A DNA stretch of 20,538 bases from Thermoplasmata archaeon (GCA_021826795.1 JAKAYM010000019.1:1-20538); one strand, 5' to 3'. Counted from the first letter of the stretch, positions 9,312 to 16,917 are shown. Numbers and translations: made by a program. The notes: generated by a model not told the origin, from the sequence alone.

Positions 9312-9339
9312 GAAGTTTATTTTTACTTAGTTGATAATC

Positions 9340-10959
9340 ATGATTGGTGGTCAACCCATATTTATCCTGAAAGAAGGAACTAAAAGAGAGAGTGGAAAGG
9401 ACGCAATGTTCGAGAATATAGATGCTGCAAAGGCAATCGCAACATCTATTAGATCGACACTCGGTCCGAGGGGAATGGACAAAATGCTTGTCGATTCCCT
9501 TGGAGATATAGTTATAACAAATGACGGGGTTACAATACTCAAGGAAATGGATGTGGAGCATCCCGCTGCAAAGATGATGGTTGAGGTTTCAAAGACACAG
9601 GATAGCTATGTTGGAGATGGAACCACAACAGCTGTGATAATAGCCGGTGCATTGCTTGACCAGGCTCAGGGACTTGTGAAGCAGAATGTACATCCCACAG
9701 TAATTACCGAAGGATATAAAACTGCAGCCGCACAGGCAAGCAGGGTTCTGGACGAAATATCAAAACCTGTATCAATAAAGGATAAAGATATATTAATGAA
9801 AATGGCAAAAACATCACTCAACAGCAAGAGTGCATCCGTTGAAAAAGATCTTCTGGGGGAAATCTCATACAATGCAATAAAAAACATAGCCGAGGAAAGA
9901 GATGGGAAGTATCTTGTGGACTTCGATAACCTTCAGATCATAAAGAAAAACAGCGGGGAAATTGATCAAACTGAATTGGTTGATGGAATAATACTTGACA
10001 AGGAAAAAGTACACCCGAACATGCCGAAAGTTGTAAAAAATGCAAAAATAGCACTGCTGGATGTGGCACTGGAGATAAAGAAGCCGGAATTTGACACCAA
10101 TCTTCAGATAAGTGATCCTTCTATGATACAGAAATTTCTGGGTCAGGAAGAAGACGTTCTCAAAGAAATGGTAGACAAGGTAAAGGCAACCGGCGCAAAT
10201 GTCGTTATCACACAGAAAGGGATAGATGACATGGCACAGCACTATCTTGCAAAAGCAGGGATATATGCAGTAAGAAGAGTAAAGAAAAGCGATGTAGATA
10301 AACTCGCAAAGGCAACAGGTGCAGCCATAGTATCATCTCTGGAAGAAATAACAGCATCAGACCTCGGAATAGCAGCAACTGTAGAAGAAAAGAAGGTCAG
10401 CGATGACTACATGACCTTTGTCACGGGCAGCAAGAATCCGAAGGCAATCAGCCTGTTAATTAGGGCGGGAACAGATCATGTTGCCGATGAAATAGAGAGG
10501 TCATTAACAGACTCACTTCATGTGGTTGCAGCTGCAGTAGAGGATGGAGCCTATGTTTGTGGAGGCGGATCAGCTGCAGAGGAAATTGCATTCAATCTGA
10601 GAAACTATGCATCTAAAGTAGGTGGAAGACAGCAGCTCGCCATTGAAAAGTTTGCAGATGCCATGGAGGAAATTCCAAGAGCACTTTCAGAAAATGCCGG
10701 TCTTGATCCTATTGATATGCTTATAAAAATAAGAAGCGAACACGCAAACGGAAAGAAAACATACGGCATCAATGTCTTTTCAGGAAATGTGGAAGACATG
10801 GAAAAAACTGGCATCATAGAACCTATCAGAGTTGGAAAGCAGGCTGTTGAGGCAGCTACTGAAGCAGCAGTAATGATACTGAGAATCGACGATGTTATAG
10901 CAACAAAATCTTCAAAAGGCGGTTCGCCAGGTGGAATGCCTCCTGGGGGAGATTACTAA
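9340..10959 (+). CDS. thsB: Thermosome (group II chaperonin) beta subunit
   Basis: It is an ATP-driven protein-folding chaperonin that assembles with an alpha subunit into two stacked eight-membered rings. The 539-residue protein begins [20 protein letters not shown], nearly the N-terminus I recall for the Thermoplasma beta subunit, which supports beta rather than alpha and fixes the ATG at 9340. An in-frame TTG nine bases earlier at 9331 is less likely. ATP-binding motifs are LGPRGMDK at 41-48, NDG at 61-63 and GDGTTT at 92-97. The C-terminus is the usual Gly/Met-rich tail ending GGDY that lines the cavity floor. The alpha gene is not in this window. A TATA box and small inverted repeat lie upstream, and a T-rich stretch follows the stop. 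Confidence 0.96.
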   Translation: MIGGQPIFILKEGTKRESGKDAMFENIDAAKAIATSIRSTLGPRGMDKMLVDSLGDIVITNDGVTILKEMDVEHPAAKMMVEVSKTQDSYVGDGTTTAVIIAGALLDQAQGLVKQNVHPTVITEGYKTAAAQASRVLDEISKPVSIKDKDILMKMAKTSLNSKSASVEKDLLGEISYNAIKNIAEERDGKYLVDFDNLQIIKKNSGEIDQTELVDGIILDKEKVHPNMPKVVKNAKIALLDVALEIKKPEFDTNLQISDPSMIQKFLGQEEDVLKEMVDKVKATGANVVITQKGIDDMAQHYLAKAGIYAVRRVKKSDVDKLAKATGAAIVSSLEEITASDLGIAATVEEKKVSDDYMTFVTGSKNPKAISLLIRAGTDHVADEIERSLTDSLHVVAAAVEDGAYVCGGGSAAEEIAFNLRNYASKVGGRQQLAIEKFADAMEEIPRALSENAGLDPIDMLIKIRSEHANGKKTYGINVFSGNVEDMEKTGIIEPIRVGKQAVEAATEAAVMILRIDDVIATKSSKGGSPGGMPPGGDY

Positions 10960-10966
10960 AAAATAA

Positions 10967-10979
10967 TTTTTATTTTTAT
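10967..10979 (+). terminator. T-rich terminator after the thermosome gene
   Basis: TTTTTATTTTTAT begins eight bases after the thermosome TAA. Oligo-T runs terminate transcription in archaea, and the next gene has its own promoter. There is no stem-loop, and T runs are common in this AT-rich DNA. Confidence 0.4.
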
Positions 10980-11063
10980 CCAATTATTTATAATTAAATT
11001 TTATTATTGTTGTTTATATTTCAATTATCAGATATGTCTCGAATACACACAATTGTTTAACGC

Positions 11064-11075
11064 AAATATTTATTA
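11064..11075 (+). promoter_or_regulatory. TATA box of the ABM-XPB-Bax1 operon
   Basis: AAATATTTATTA is centred about 28 bases before the ATG at 11098, with no Shine-Dalgarno sequence between, so a leaderless operon start is likely. It probably drives the next two genes too, because only 21 bp separate the first two coding regions. Confidence 0.48.
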
Positions 11076-11097
11076 GAGCCAGTTCAATATACAAATC

Positions 11098-11403
11098 ATG
11101 ATACATGTAGGTTTGTACTACAAGGTAAAAGAAGGCCACAATAAGGATTTTGTCAGAACATTCAACAGTGTATTGCAGTTACTGAAAAGCAAACCTGAAA
11201 CCGGCTTTATAGATGGAAAACTCTATCAGGAAGTGGACTGTCCAAGAGAGTATATGATTTATACAGAATGGAAGGATAGAACAGCATTCAAAAATTTTAT
11301 AGAAATGAGAGAATTTAAGGATACCACAAATTATGGGAGCACTATACTGGAAGGAACTCCGAAGAACAAGATCTTCGGTGAAACCAATGGGCAAACTTAT
11401 TAA
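11098..11403 (+). CDS. Small antibiotic-biosynthesis-monooxygenase (ABM) fold protein
   Basis: The 101-residue protein looks like a dimeric alpha-beta barrel of the ABM family. It opens with a beta strand (MIHVGLYYKVKEG), then a helix with FNSVLQLLKSKPETGFIDGKLYQEV, the strand YMIYTEWKD and the helix FKNFIEMREF, the usual order of this fold. Members include heme-degrading and quinol monooxygenases, but many have no known substrate. I see no residue that identifies a heme- or quinol-cleaving enzyme. It is the first gene of a probable operon with XPB and Bax1; whether that reflects function or chance is unclear. The length is normal for a single-domain member. Confidence 0.65.
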   Translation: MIHVGLYYKVKEGHNKDFVRTFNSVLQLLKSKPETGFIDGKLYQEVDCPREYMIYTEWKDRTAFKNFIEMREFKDTTNYGSTILEGTPKNKIFGETNGQTY

Positions 11404-11424
11404 ATCATTTCATATATACAATCC

Positions 11425-12756
11425 ATGGAAATATCATACAAGGCCGGCAGTATAATATCAGATGAAGATTATGCCGGAATATTTTCATATGACGAAAGAA
11501 TTAAAAAATACCGGGCACCGGCATACCGGTATTCAGATATAATAAAAAAACCAGGAATCATAGACAATGTTTTTTCAAATAAACAACTGGATATTAAATC
11601 TGAAATCAACTTAAGGCCATACCAGAAAAAATCACTGGAAATGTGGGCAAGAAATAACTATTCCGGCACCATCGTTTTACCCACCGCCGCAGGAAAAACT
11701 ATACTTGGAATATACGCAATAACCATGCTGAAAGTTCCTACAATAATACTTGCACCAACAATAGAGCTAATCATACAGTGGAGGCAGAAACTGAAAGATC
11801 TCCTTAACATAGATATCGGCCAGATAGGAGGTGGTGAAAGGGATGTAAAAGATATATCGGTTTCAACATATGACTCCGCATATCTTATGGCCGAGGGATT
11901 GGGTAATCGTTTCAAGTTTATTATAGCCGATGAGGTACATCACATGGCATCTGAAAGCTATCTGCAAATTGCTAAATTTTATGCATCCCCGTACAGACTT
12001 GGCCTTACGGCAACCTATGAAAGGGATGATAAACTCCACGAAGTACTTGAAAAATACATGGGTGGAAAAGTATTTGAACTGGGATATGAAGAGTTGAATG
12101 ATTTCATTTCCAATTATAAAATAGTAAGGATACCGATTGATCTCAGTGATGAGGATGAAATTGAATATGAAAAGAATCATGAAATATTTCTTTCATACTT
12201 AAGAAAAAGAAATATCAAATTAAATGGCAATATGAACTTTGAAAATCTCATAATGTCATCATGGAACCCGGAAGGTAAGGAAGCATTGATGGCATGGAGG
12301 AAATCCCGGGAAATAGCATTCAATGCTGAAAAAAAGGTTGATTACTTAAGATATCTATTGAGCAAGCATCCGGGAGAAAAAATAATAATATTTTCTGAGG
12401 ATACCTCAACTGCATATATGATTTCTAAGGAATTCCTTGTTCCTGCACTTACCTATATGACTCCCGGAAAGGAGCGGAAAAAATATCTTGAAATGTTTAA
12501 AACAGGTGAAATTACAGTGCTGGCAACATCAAGAATACTTGATGAGGGCGTTGACGTTCCTGACGCTTCCATTGCAATTATAATGAGTGGATCAGGCAGT
12601 ACAAGGCAGTTCAGGCAGAGACTTGGAAGAATTCTCAGGCCGTCGGAGGGAAAATCCAGTTATCTGTATGAACTTGTTTCAGCCGGTACCGCAGAGTACG
12701 GTACTTCAAGGAGGAGGAGAAAAGGTGTTCCCATCGGACTTAATGATAGCTCGTAA
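11425..12756 (+). CDS. xpb: XPB-like DNA helicase
   Basis: This 443-residue SF2 helicase is the archaeal counterpart of XPB/Rad25, which opens DNA during nucleotide excision repair with the nuclease Bax1 (family knowledge). An N-terminal damage-recognition-like region precedes RPYQKKSLEMW. Walker A is PTAAGKT at 86-92 and the Walker B box is DEVH at 169-172. The XPB RED loop reads RDD at 200-202, in TATYERDDKLHEV. The SF2 motif VI is QRLGRILR at 398-405. The C-terminus carries four arginines (429-432) whose codons double as the Shine-Dalgarno sequence of Bax1. The Bax1 gene overlaps the end, as is usual for this pair. No Shine-Dalgarno sequence precedes the XPB ATG, so it probably relies on coupling to the gene before. 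Confidence 0.93.
   Translation: MEISYKAGSIISDEDYAGIFSYDERIKKYRAPAYRYSDIIKKPGIIDNVFSNKQLDIKSEINLRPYQKKSLEMWARNNYSGTIVLPTAAGKTILGIYAITMLKVPTIILAPTIELIIQWRQKLKDLLNIDIGQIGGGERDVKDISVSTYDSAYLMAEGLGNRFKFIIADEVHHMASESYLQIAKFYASPYRLGLTATYERDDKLHEVLEKYMGGKVFELGYEELNDFISNYKIVRIPIDLSDEDEIEYEKNHEIFLSYLRKRNIKLNGNMNFENLIMSSWNPEGKEALMAWRKSREIAFNAEKKVDYLRYLLSKHPGEKIIIFSEDTSTAYMISKEFLVPALTYMTPGKERKKYLEMFKTGEITVLATSRILDEGVDVPDASIAIIMSGSGSTRQFRQRLGRILRPSEGKSSYLYELVSAGTAEYGTSRRRRKGVPIGLNDSS
12710..12719 (+). promoter_or_regulatory. Strong Shine-Dalgarno sequence of Bax1 inside the XPB gene
   Basis: GGAGGAGGAG sits five bases before a GTG at 12725 but 23 bases before the first ATG at 12743. The GTG gives an N-terminus VFPSDL, which resembles the LPSDL opening of DUF790/Bax1 proteins, so the GTG is the preferred start. 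Confidence 0.65.
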
Positions 12757-14032
12757 AACCAAAAATGGTTTAATCTTCCCTGTTTTTATCTCTGACGAGA
12801 ACAGTGATTACCTTGAAAAGGTCAGATCCATATTTATCAGGAACATTGGAAATAAAAGAGAAACGATTGTGAAGGATCTAAAGGATCTAGAAGTCAATTC
12901 ATCCAGTACAAAGACAGTTAGAGCACTATCCCTCCTTTTCTTCCGTAATTCTGTTTTTGAACCGCCGGTTAATGTGGATTCAATGGCACTCCGTGAGGAT
13001 GTGTTCAGGGCAGCAAGAATACCTCCAGTATCCTCTGAGGAGAAACAGTCAATTCTCATGCCGGTCGAGGAAAAATACGGGCTTAACCTGGATGAAATCA
13101 TGAATGGTCTTTATGCAGATAAGGAAAGTGAGTTAATCCTTAAAGAGGTTTATAATGGAGATGCTATGGAATTATCCAGAAAATACAATCTTGAGCAGCT
13201 TGAAACAATCATGGGAAAGTGCAATTCACTTACCATTACATCATCTTCAAACTGGAGTTATCTCATCACATCCATCAAGAGGCTTGGCCTGCTCTACAGT
13301 ACCAATATTTCGGGTTCTGAATTGAAATCCATAGTGGTAACAGGCCCGCTGAATATCTTTGAAAATCCTGATCGTTACGCGAGCCGGTTTGCACAGCTGA
13401 TGCATAGAATAAGCGGACTGGATCATTGGAGCATTGAGGGCGATATAAAGGTAAAGGACAAGTTCGAAAAAACCGTGAAGGTATATAAACTGAACTTAAG
13501 TGATGCAGTATCATATTATTTACCTCAAAATGTTCATAAGGAAGATGATTCATATGATTTTGTTCGAAGGGCTGAACCACTGATAGTTGAAGGCGAAGTT
13601 TATTTCCCCGATTATGTAATTAAAGTAGTTGATAGGGACATTTACATAAATATAACATCTAAATACCGCTCCAAAGAGGATGAGGAGATTAAGAAAAAAT
13701 TGAAGGGAAAAGCTGACTGGGAAAATATATACGTTCTGGATCAGAAAGATAAAAAGGTAAAGGATGGAATAATTTTTTATGGCGATATAGATTTTCACTC
13801 ATTAAGGTCTATACTGGAAGAAAAGTATTCAGGGAAAAAGCAGTTAAATTCAGAGCTTGATGATAGTTCAATCAATTCTATTAAAAAAGAGCTGGCAAAC
13901 CTGTACCCGGATACTGAAAGGATGTTTGCATATATTGAAAGCCAGGGCCTGGTTCCTGAAAGGGTACTGCCTGCCATGGGATATAAGTTAAAATGGCGCG
14001 GCCTTGATATAGTAGTCACGAAGAAGGATTAG
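12725..14032 (+). CDS. bax1: Bax1, XPB-associated nuclease (DUF790 family)
   Basis: Bax1 binds archaeal XPB and nicks DNA next to the opened bubble in excision repair (family knowledge). The 435-residue protein starts at a GTG behind GGAGGAGGAG and overlaps XPB by 32 bases. A long helical N-terminal region leads to a C-terminal PD-(D/E)xK-like nuclease domain. FPD at 294-296 supplies the conserved Asp, but the following strand reads YINIT, with Asn309 where I recall Glu in the family (of the type LEIVGFW). Nuclease activity may therefore be altered; the recalled family motif needs an alignment. A more N-terminal ATG at 12587 would only add sequence out of register with XPB. The stop codon overlaps the convergent small gene by four bases. 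Confidence 0.88.
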   Translation: MFPSDLMIARKTKNGLIFPVFISDENSDYLEKVRSIFIRNIGNKRETIVKDLKDLEVNSSSTKTVRALSLLFFRNSVFEPPVNVDSMALREDVFRAARIPPVSSEEKQSILMPVEEKYGLNLDEIMNGLYADKESELILKEVYNGDAMELSRKYNLEQLETIMGKCNSLTITSSSNWSYLITSIKRLGLLYSTNISGSELKSIVVTGPLNIFENPDRYASRFAQLMHRISGLDHWSIEGDIKVKDKFEKTVKVYKLNLSDAVSYYLPQNVHKEDDSYDFVRRAEPLIVEGEVYFPDYVIKVVDRDIYINITSKYRSKEDEEIKKKLKGKADWENIYVLDQKDKKVKDGIIFYGDIDFHSLRSILEEKYSGKKQLNSELDDSSINSIKKELANLYPDTERMFAYIESQGLVPERVLPAMGYKLKWRGLDIVVTKKD

Positions 14033-14403
14033 AAATAATTCCAGAATTTGTCCTGCCAGAGATCATATTCTTCTGTAAGTTCCTTTATTTCAACCTTCTG
14101 GAAATTATCCTTCCTTGATGCTGAATCATATTCTGCCATAAGTGCATTATAATCTGTTTTACTCAGTTCATCAAATTTATTTTTAACTCTTTTCTTATTT
14201 TCCGGATGGAGGTCGCTGAGTTTTTCTCCCCTGTACAGCACCCTGTAGTACTTATCCTTGTCCAGTGTTACGTGGAAAACTCTCCATGTAATATCCATTT
14301 TCTCATCCTGCTTGAAGTAATTTCCGGTTAAGTTTGCAAGCGCCAGAACAACATTTTCCTCTTTATCATTATTAAGCTGAAATGCTATTTCCACTCCATT
14401 CAT
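14029..14403 (-). CDS. Conserved-looking small protein of unknown function
   Basis: I do not recognise this 124-residue protein. It is charged, with alternating strand-like segments at the front (VEIAFQLN, VVLALANLTGNYF, ITWRVFHVTLDKDKYYRVLYRG) and a helical, acidic/basic second half ending in the aromatic WQDKFWNYF. No membrane segment, signal peptide or metal motif is visible. The ATG at 14403 is chosen over a TTG at 14409 because a TATA-like element lies 27 bases before the ATG, fitting a leaderless transcript. The 3' end overlaps Bax1 by four bases tail to tail. Good codon use throughout and a placed promoter argue that it is a real gene. Confidence 0.65.
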   Translation of the reverse strand: MNGVEIAFQLNNDKEENVVLALANLTGNYFKQDEKMDITWRVFHVTLDKDKYYRVLYRGEKLSDLHPENKKRVKNKFDELSKTDYNALMAEYDSASRKDNFQKVEIKELTEEYDLWQDKFWNYF

Positions 14404-14423
14404 CTTCAAATATGGGCTGTTAG

Positions 14424-14435
14424 TATAATTAATTT
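14424..14435 (-). promoter_or_regulatory. TATA-like element of the unknown small gene
   Basis: Minus-strand AAATTAATTATA is centred about 27 bases before the ATG at 14403. There is no Shine-Dalgarno sequence. Upstream of it are a 7-bp inverted repeat (ATGGAAA at 14436-14442 with TTTCCAT at 14455-14461) and the 12-bp palindrome ATCATATATGAT (14460-14471), possible operator sites. Confidence 0.4.
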
Positions 14436-14512
14436 ATGGAAAAATATAATTTTCTTTCCATCATATATGATAGCCGGAATAAATCCTTCTGATGTCAGTA
14501 GGTTACGATTTC

Positions 14513-14529
14513 TGTTAACCATGTTAACA
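14513..14529. repeat. Inverted repeat at the end of the tnpB remnant
   Basis: TGTTAAC-CAT-GTTAACA is a perfect 7-bp inverted repeat that includes the stop codon of the tnpB remnant. Hairpins occur at the right ends of IS200/IS605 elements, and tnpB guide RNAs are made from that region, so this may be a relic of the element end. It could also be an unrelated palindrome in the non-coding gap. Confidence 0.35.
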
Positions 14530-14847
14530 AACACCTTTGGAAATGTTCATCTTTTTAATGCTTAAACTTCGTGGGTCTAACCAGATATCCTCGAGCCCGT
14601 TCACAAATGCTTCATGGATTACTTTTTTTATTATACTGTAAGAAGCCTGCAGATCGGCATTTATAAGAGTTCCATGTGCTGATCTGAAAATCCCTCTTTT
14701 TATCCTCTTTCCAGTATATGTTTTATGTTTATTTATCTACTCACTGTCAATGAAAGAACATTTAGATGTGTATCTCTTTTCCTGCTTAACTACATTTATT
14801 CCGTATTCTTTATATTTGTAGTATAGCCGATTGCTTCCATCCTTCAT
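14524..14847 (-). pseudogene. tnpB: Decayed tnpB (IS200/IS605-type RNA-guided nuclease), C-terminal part
   Basis: Reading the minus strand gives a TnpB C-terminus: YYKYKEYGINVV, then YTSKCSFIDSE, a TAG at 14739-14737, then GKRIKRGIFRS, GTLINADLQASYSIIKK and a tail ending in TAA at 14526-14524. These blocks are typical of TnpB proteins in this lineage (family knowledge), including the Asp of the INAD motif. A second in-frame TAG lies at 14856-14854, and no recognisable N-terminal two thirds, tnpA or left end is found. The remnant stops where the pRiA4b ORF-3-like gene begins, so the rest was deleted or overwritten. It is a dead element. This piece and the small gene's promoter are all that I see in the 475-bp gap 14404-14878. 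Confidence 0.8.
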
Positions 14848-14878
14848 TGTGGCCTATGGTGCTTCCAGCTTAATAAGG

Positions 14879-16231
14879 TTAAATGAACCCATTTTCCATG
14901 TCTTTGTAATTCTTGATATTTGAATTGGCAAACTTCAGATCAAATTTCTCAGGGTCGTACTCCCCGAGCCATTCAACAGTAGCCTCATGATTGGGGTCAT
15001 CTGGATTACCGGCTTTTCTAAGAACATCATAATAACCGAAAATTCCTCCGCAATCTTCTGGCGGGCAGTTTCTTTTACCACCGGTACAGGCAGGAAGTTT
15101 TAAACTTGAATCAAGCGGAAGTATTTTCTCTACAGAAATTGTGTGTTCCCACCCGTCTCCAAAATCATATGTATATTCAAACTTGTCCCTCTCATGCAGA
15201 TTAAGATCTTCTATAGTGACCTTAGTTGAGTCAATTTCATCTGGATCGGATTCCCACTCATCACTTGGTTTTGTATAATAAGCCAATCCATCAAAGAACT
15301 CATAAAGATGATAGTTGTCCCAGCCAAAAGCAGACTGAATCATAAGATGCAAATCATGAAGTTTTGTATCGGACCTTACCAAAAGCTTTCTCCATATGGG
15401 TGGGCTTATGCCTTTTATGCGCACTCTCAACTGCATTACAGTATGTACTTTATTTTTATTGCTTTTCTTAATTATATGTTGAGGTTTTTTATTACCTTCC
15501 TCGGTAGAAAAAATCTCCGTCAGAAATTTTTTAAGTATATCACCAGGTGGTGAAGTACTTATAAATGCATAGAATAGATCTCCCCTGAATTCATTTCCGT
15601 ATTCCACCTCAATATATTTTTCCCTGAATTTTATCATGCAAATTTGTATCGCGACCTTAATTGGATCCTCAGTATAACAGAATACCTCCAATGGTAACGT
15701 ATTATTTTTCAGGTCTACATCTGCCGGAATTAGAACCAGTTTTATACCATTTACTTTTTTGGTAATTTCATGCTCCTTAAGTGTCTCAAGCATGGTCGCC
15801 AGTTTCATGGAGCTAAAGGCATCCAGTGTTTCCGATATTACAGGACTATTCTGATCATCATCTGTAAAATCGCCACTTTTTTGTATATCTACGGGCAGGC
15901 TATCAATTTTATTTTCCAGCAATCTTGCCTTTCTTCCCTCTCTTGTATTGCTTTTAAGGATAAATCCATTAAGTATTTTCTGGAATTTATAAGCTTTATA
16001 GAGTTCAGCATCCATATCATAAATTCTTCTTGATCCATTCTTTTCCTTATTTGCATCTATAAATGTTCGCAGGTCAGCGGATATGTTTTCATGATTTCTT
16101 TCATATCTTGTTAATCCTGTTTCTGGATCTGGAAGTAAAATATTGAAGTAAATTCTCCCAATCTGCACTGCCCGCTCTATTTTATTAATCTCGTAAAATT
16201 CCTTGTCCGGCATAATTAATTTTAAACTCAT
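14879..16231 (-). CDS. Plasmid pRiA4b ORF-3-like protein with a long N-terminal extension
   Basis: Residues about 265-435 match the pRiA4b ORF-3-like domain: LRVRIKGISPPIWRKLLV, LHDLHLMIQSAFGWDNYHLYEF, YDFGDGWEH at 355-363 and CTGGKRNCPPEDCGG at 382-396. The domain is common on plasmids and accessory regions; its biochemical role is unknown. The first 265 residues are a mostly helical region I do not recognise, followed by strand-rich sequence (IKLVLIPADVDL, LEVFCYTEDP). The ATG at 16231 has AAGGTGAT (16238-16245) six bases upstream, an unusually good Shine-Dalgarno sequence. The gene follows the thioesterase gene by 67 bp in the same direction. Its 3' end abuts a tnpB relic, which suggests a mobile origin or a recombination boundary. 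Confidence 0.8.
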   Translation of the reverse strand: MSLKLIMPDKEFYEINKIERAVQIGRIYFNILLPDPETGLTRYERNHENISADLRTFIDANKEKNGSRRIYDMDAELYKAYKFQKILNGFILKSNTREGRKARLLENKIDSLPVDIQKSGDFTDDDQNSPVISETLDAFSSMKLATMLETLKEHEITKKVNGIKLVLIPADVDLKNNTLPLEVFCYTEDPIKVAIQICMIKFREKYIEVEYGNEFRGDLFYAFISTSPPGDILKKFLTEIFSTEEGNKKPQHIIKKSNKNKVHTVMQLRVRIKGISPPIWRKLLVRSDTKLHDLHLMIQSAFGWDNYHLYEFFDGLAYYTKPSDEWESDPDEIDSTKVTIEDLNLHERDKFEYTYDFGDGWEHTISVEKILPLDSSLKLPACTGGKRNCPPEDCGGIFGYYDVLRKAGNPDDPNHEATVEWLGEYDPEKFDLKFANSNIKNYKDMENGFI

Positions 16232-16237
16232 TCAGAT

Positions 16238-16245
16238 ATCACCTT
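16238..16245 (-). promoter_or_regulatory. Shine-Dalgarno sequence of the ORF-3-like gene
   Basis: Minus-strand AAGGTGAT lies six bases before the ATG at 16231 and matches the archaeal 16S tail (GGTGAT core). It indicates translation from a leadered or cotranscribed mRNA, unlike most neighbours, which look leaderless. Confidence 0.6.
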
Positions 16246-16298
16246 CAATGTTAATTATATTCTCTGGTATGTATTTATTACACGCAAACTCAAATAAT

Positions 16299-16754
16299 TT
16301 ATGATTTTTTAATTACCCTGTCTCTTATTATATACCACGTTCCAAGTGCCATAACACCCAGTTTTCCTTCCGCATCGTAGAATTTAATTTCAACAATAAC
16401 TGCTGTTCTTCCGGCCTTTACAACTTTTCCCTCTATCCTGAACGGACCCTTTGCCATGGGCGCAAGGAAGTTAATTTTTACTTCCTGTGTGACCTGATCA
16501 ATACCATCGTTAACCGTCATTGTAGTGATGCCACCTGCATAATCAACTGCACTCATTATCATGCCCCCGTGCAGAACCTTTCCGGCCCTTGTAATTTTCT
16601 CATCATAGGGTAATTCCATCTGACAGAATCCATTTTCTATACCTGTAATTTTTAGCCCCATATAATCAAATAAACTTTCGCTCTCTTTAAAAGTTCTGTT
16701 CATCTTATCCAGATCATCTGAAAGTCCCATAATTTGTTCAATCCGGCTTGTCAT
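16299..16754 (-). CDS. PaaI-type hotdog-fold thioesterase
   Basis: The 151-residue protein is a single hotdog domain that likely hydrolyses an acyl-CoA. The family signature HGG is at 62-64 (GKVLHGGMIMSAVDYAGG), followed by Asp71 on the central helix, in the usual catalytic position. The later strands VTQEVKINFLAPMAKGPFRIEGKVVKAGRTAVIVEIKFYDAEGKLGVMALGTWYI are typical of PaaI/YbgC-type enzymes. Substrate cannot be told from the sequence. The ATG at 16754 has a TATA-like element about 27 bases before it. The gene is divergent from the DUF234 ATPase and upstream of the ORF-3-like gene. Thioesterase versus dehydratase is resolved by length and the HGG motif, though not with certainty. Confidence 0.85.
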   Translation of the reverse strand: MTSRIEQIMGLSDDLDKMNRTFKESESLFDYMGLKITGIENGFCQMELPYDEKITRAGKVLHGGMIMSAVDYAGGITTMTVNDGIDQVTQEVKINFLAPMAKGPFRIEGKVVKAGRTAVIVEIKFYDAEGKLGVMALGTWYIIRDRVIKKS

Positions 16755-16773
16755 GTGCCCTTATCCATTTTTT

Positions 16774-16788
16774 GTTAATAAATTATAA
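16774..16788 (-). promoter_or_regulatory. TATA box of the thioesterase gene
   Basis: Minus-strand CTTATAATTTATTAA is centred about 27 bases before the ATG at 16754, fitting a leaderless transcript. Confidence 0.47.
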
Positions 16789-16796
16789 GGTAGGTA

Positions 16797-16811
16797 TTCA
16801 TTTAAAATGAA
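16797..16811. repeat. Palindrome upstream of the thioesterase promoter
   Basis: TTCATTT-A-AAATGAA is a perfect 7-bp inverted repeat ending eight bases upstream of the thioesterase TATA box. It could be an operator or activator site. The simple, AT-rich arms keep confidence low. Confidence 0.35.
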
Positions 16812-16867
16812 CAGCTTATGATATCTGCAGGAATAGTTGATGATTTATCCAATTTTAAATAAATTAT

Positions 16868-16893
16868 ATTAGACTAAGTCAACTTAGTCTAAT
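16868..16893. promoter_or_regulatory. 26-bp palindrome upstream of the DUF234 ATPase gene, candidate operator
   Basis: Perfect 12-bp arms ATTAGACTAAGT and ACTTAGTCTAAT flank a CA spacer. Each arm also contains a small odd palindrome, TTAGACTAA and TTAGTCTAA, so the site can be read as two TTAG-N-CTAA boxes 15 bp apart, about 1.5 helical turns. It ends 14 bases before the ATPase TATA box, where an activator or a blocking repressor would bind. The arms are long enough that chance is unlikely even in AT-rich DNA. It lacks a T tract, so termination is less likely. Confidence 0.6.
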
Positions 16894-16907
16894 TGAGATT
16901 AGATAAG

Positions 16908-16917
16908 TATTTATTTT
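16908..16917 (+). promoter_or_regulatory. TATA box of the DUF234 ATPase gene
   Basis: TATTTATTTT is centred about 24 bases before the ATG at 16936, fitting a leaderless transcript. Confidence 0.45.

Noticed and set aside
9331..9339. TTG start for the thermosome gene, adding three residues
   Set aside because: The ATG at 9340 gives the N-terminus expected for beta thermosomes, and it has the more usual initiation codon.
12587..12724. Upstream ATG extension of Bax1 into the XPB gene
   Set aside because: The extra 46 residues are out-of-frame XPB sequence. The Shine-Dalgarno sequence and the FPSDL N-terminus favour the GTG at 12725.
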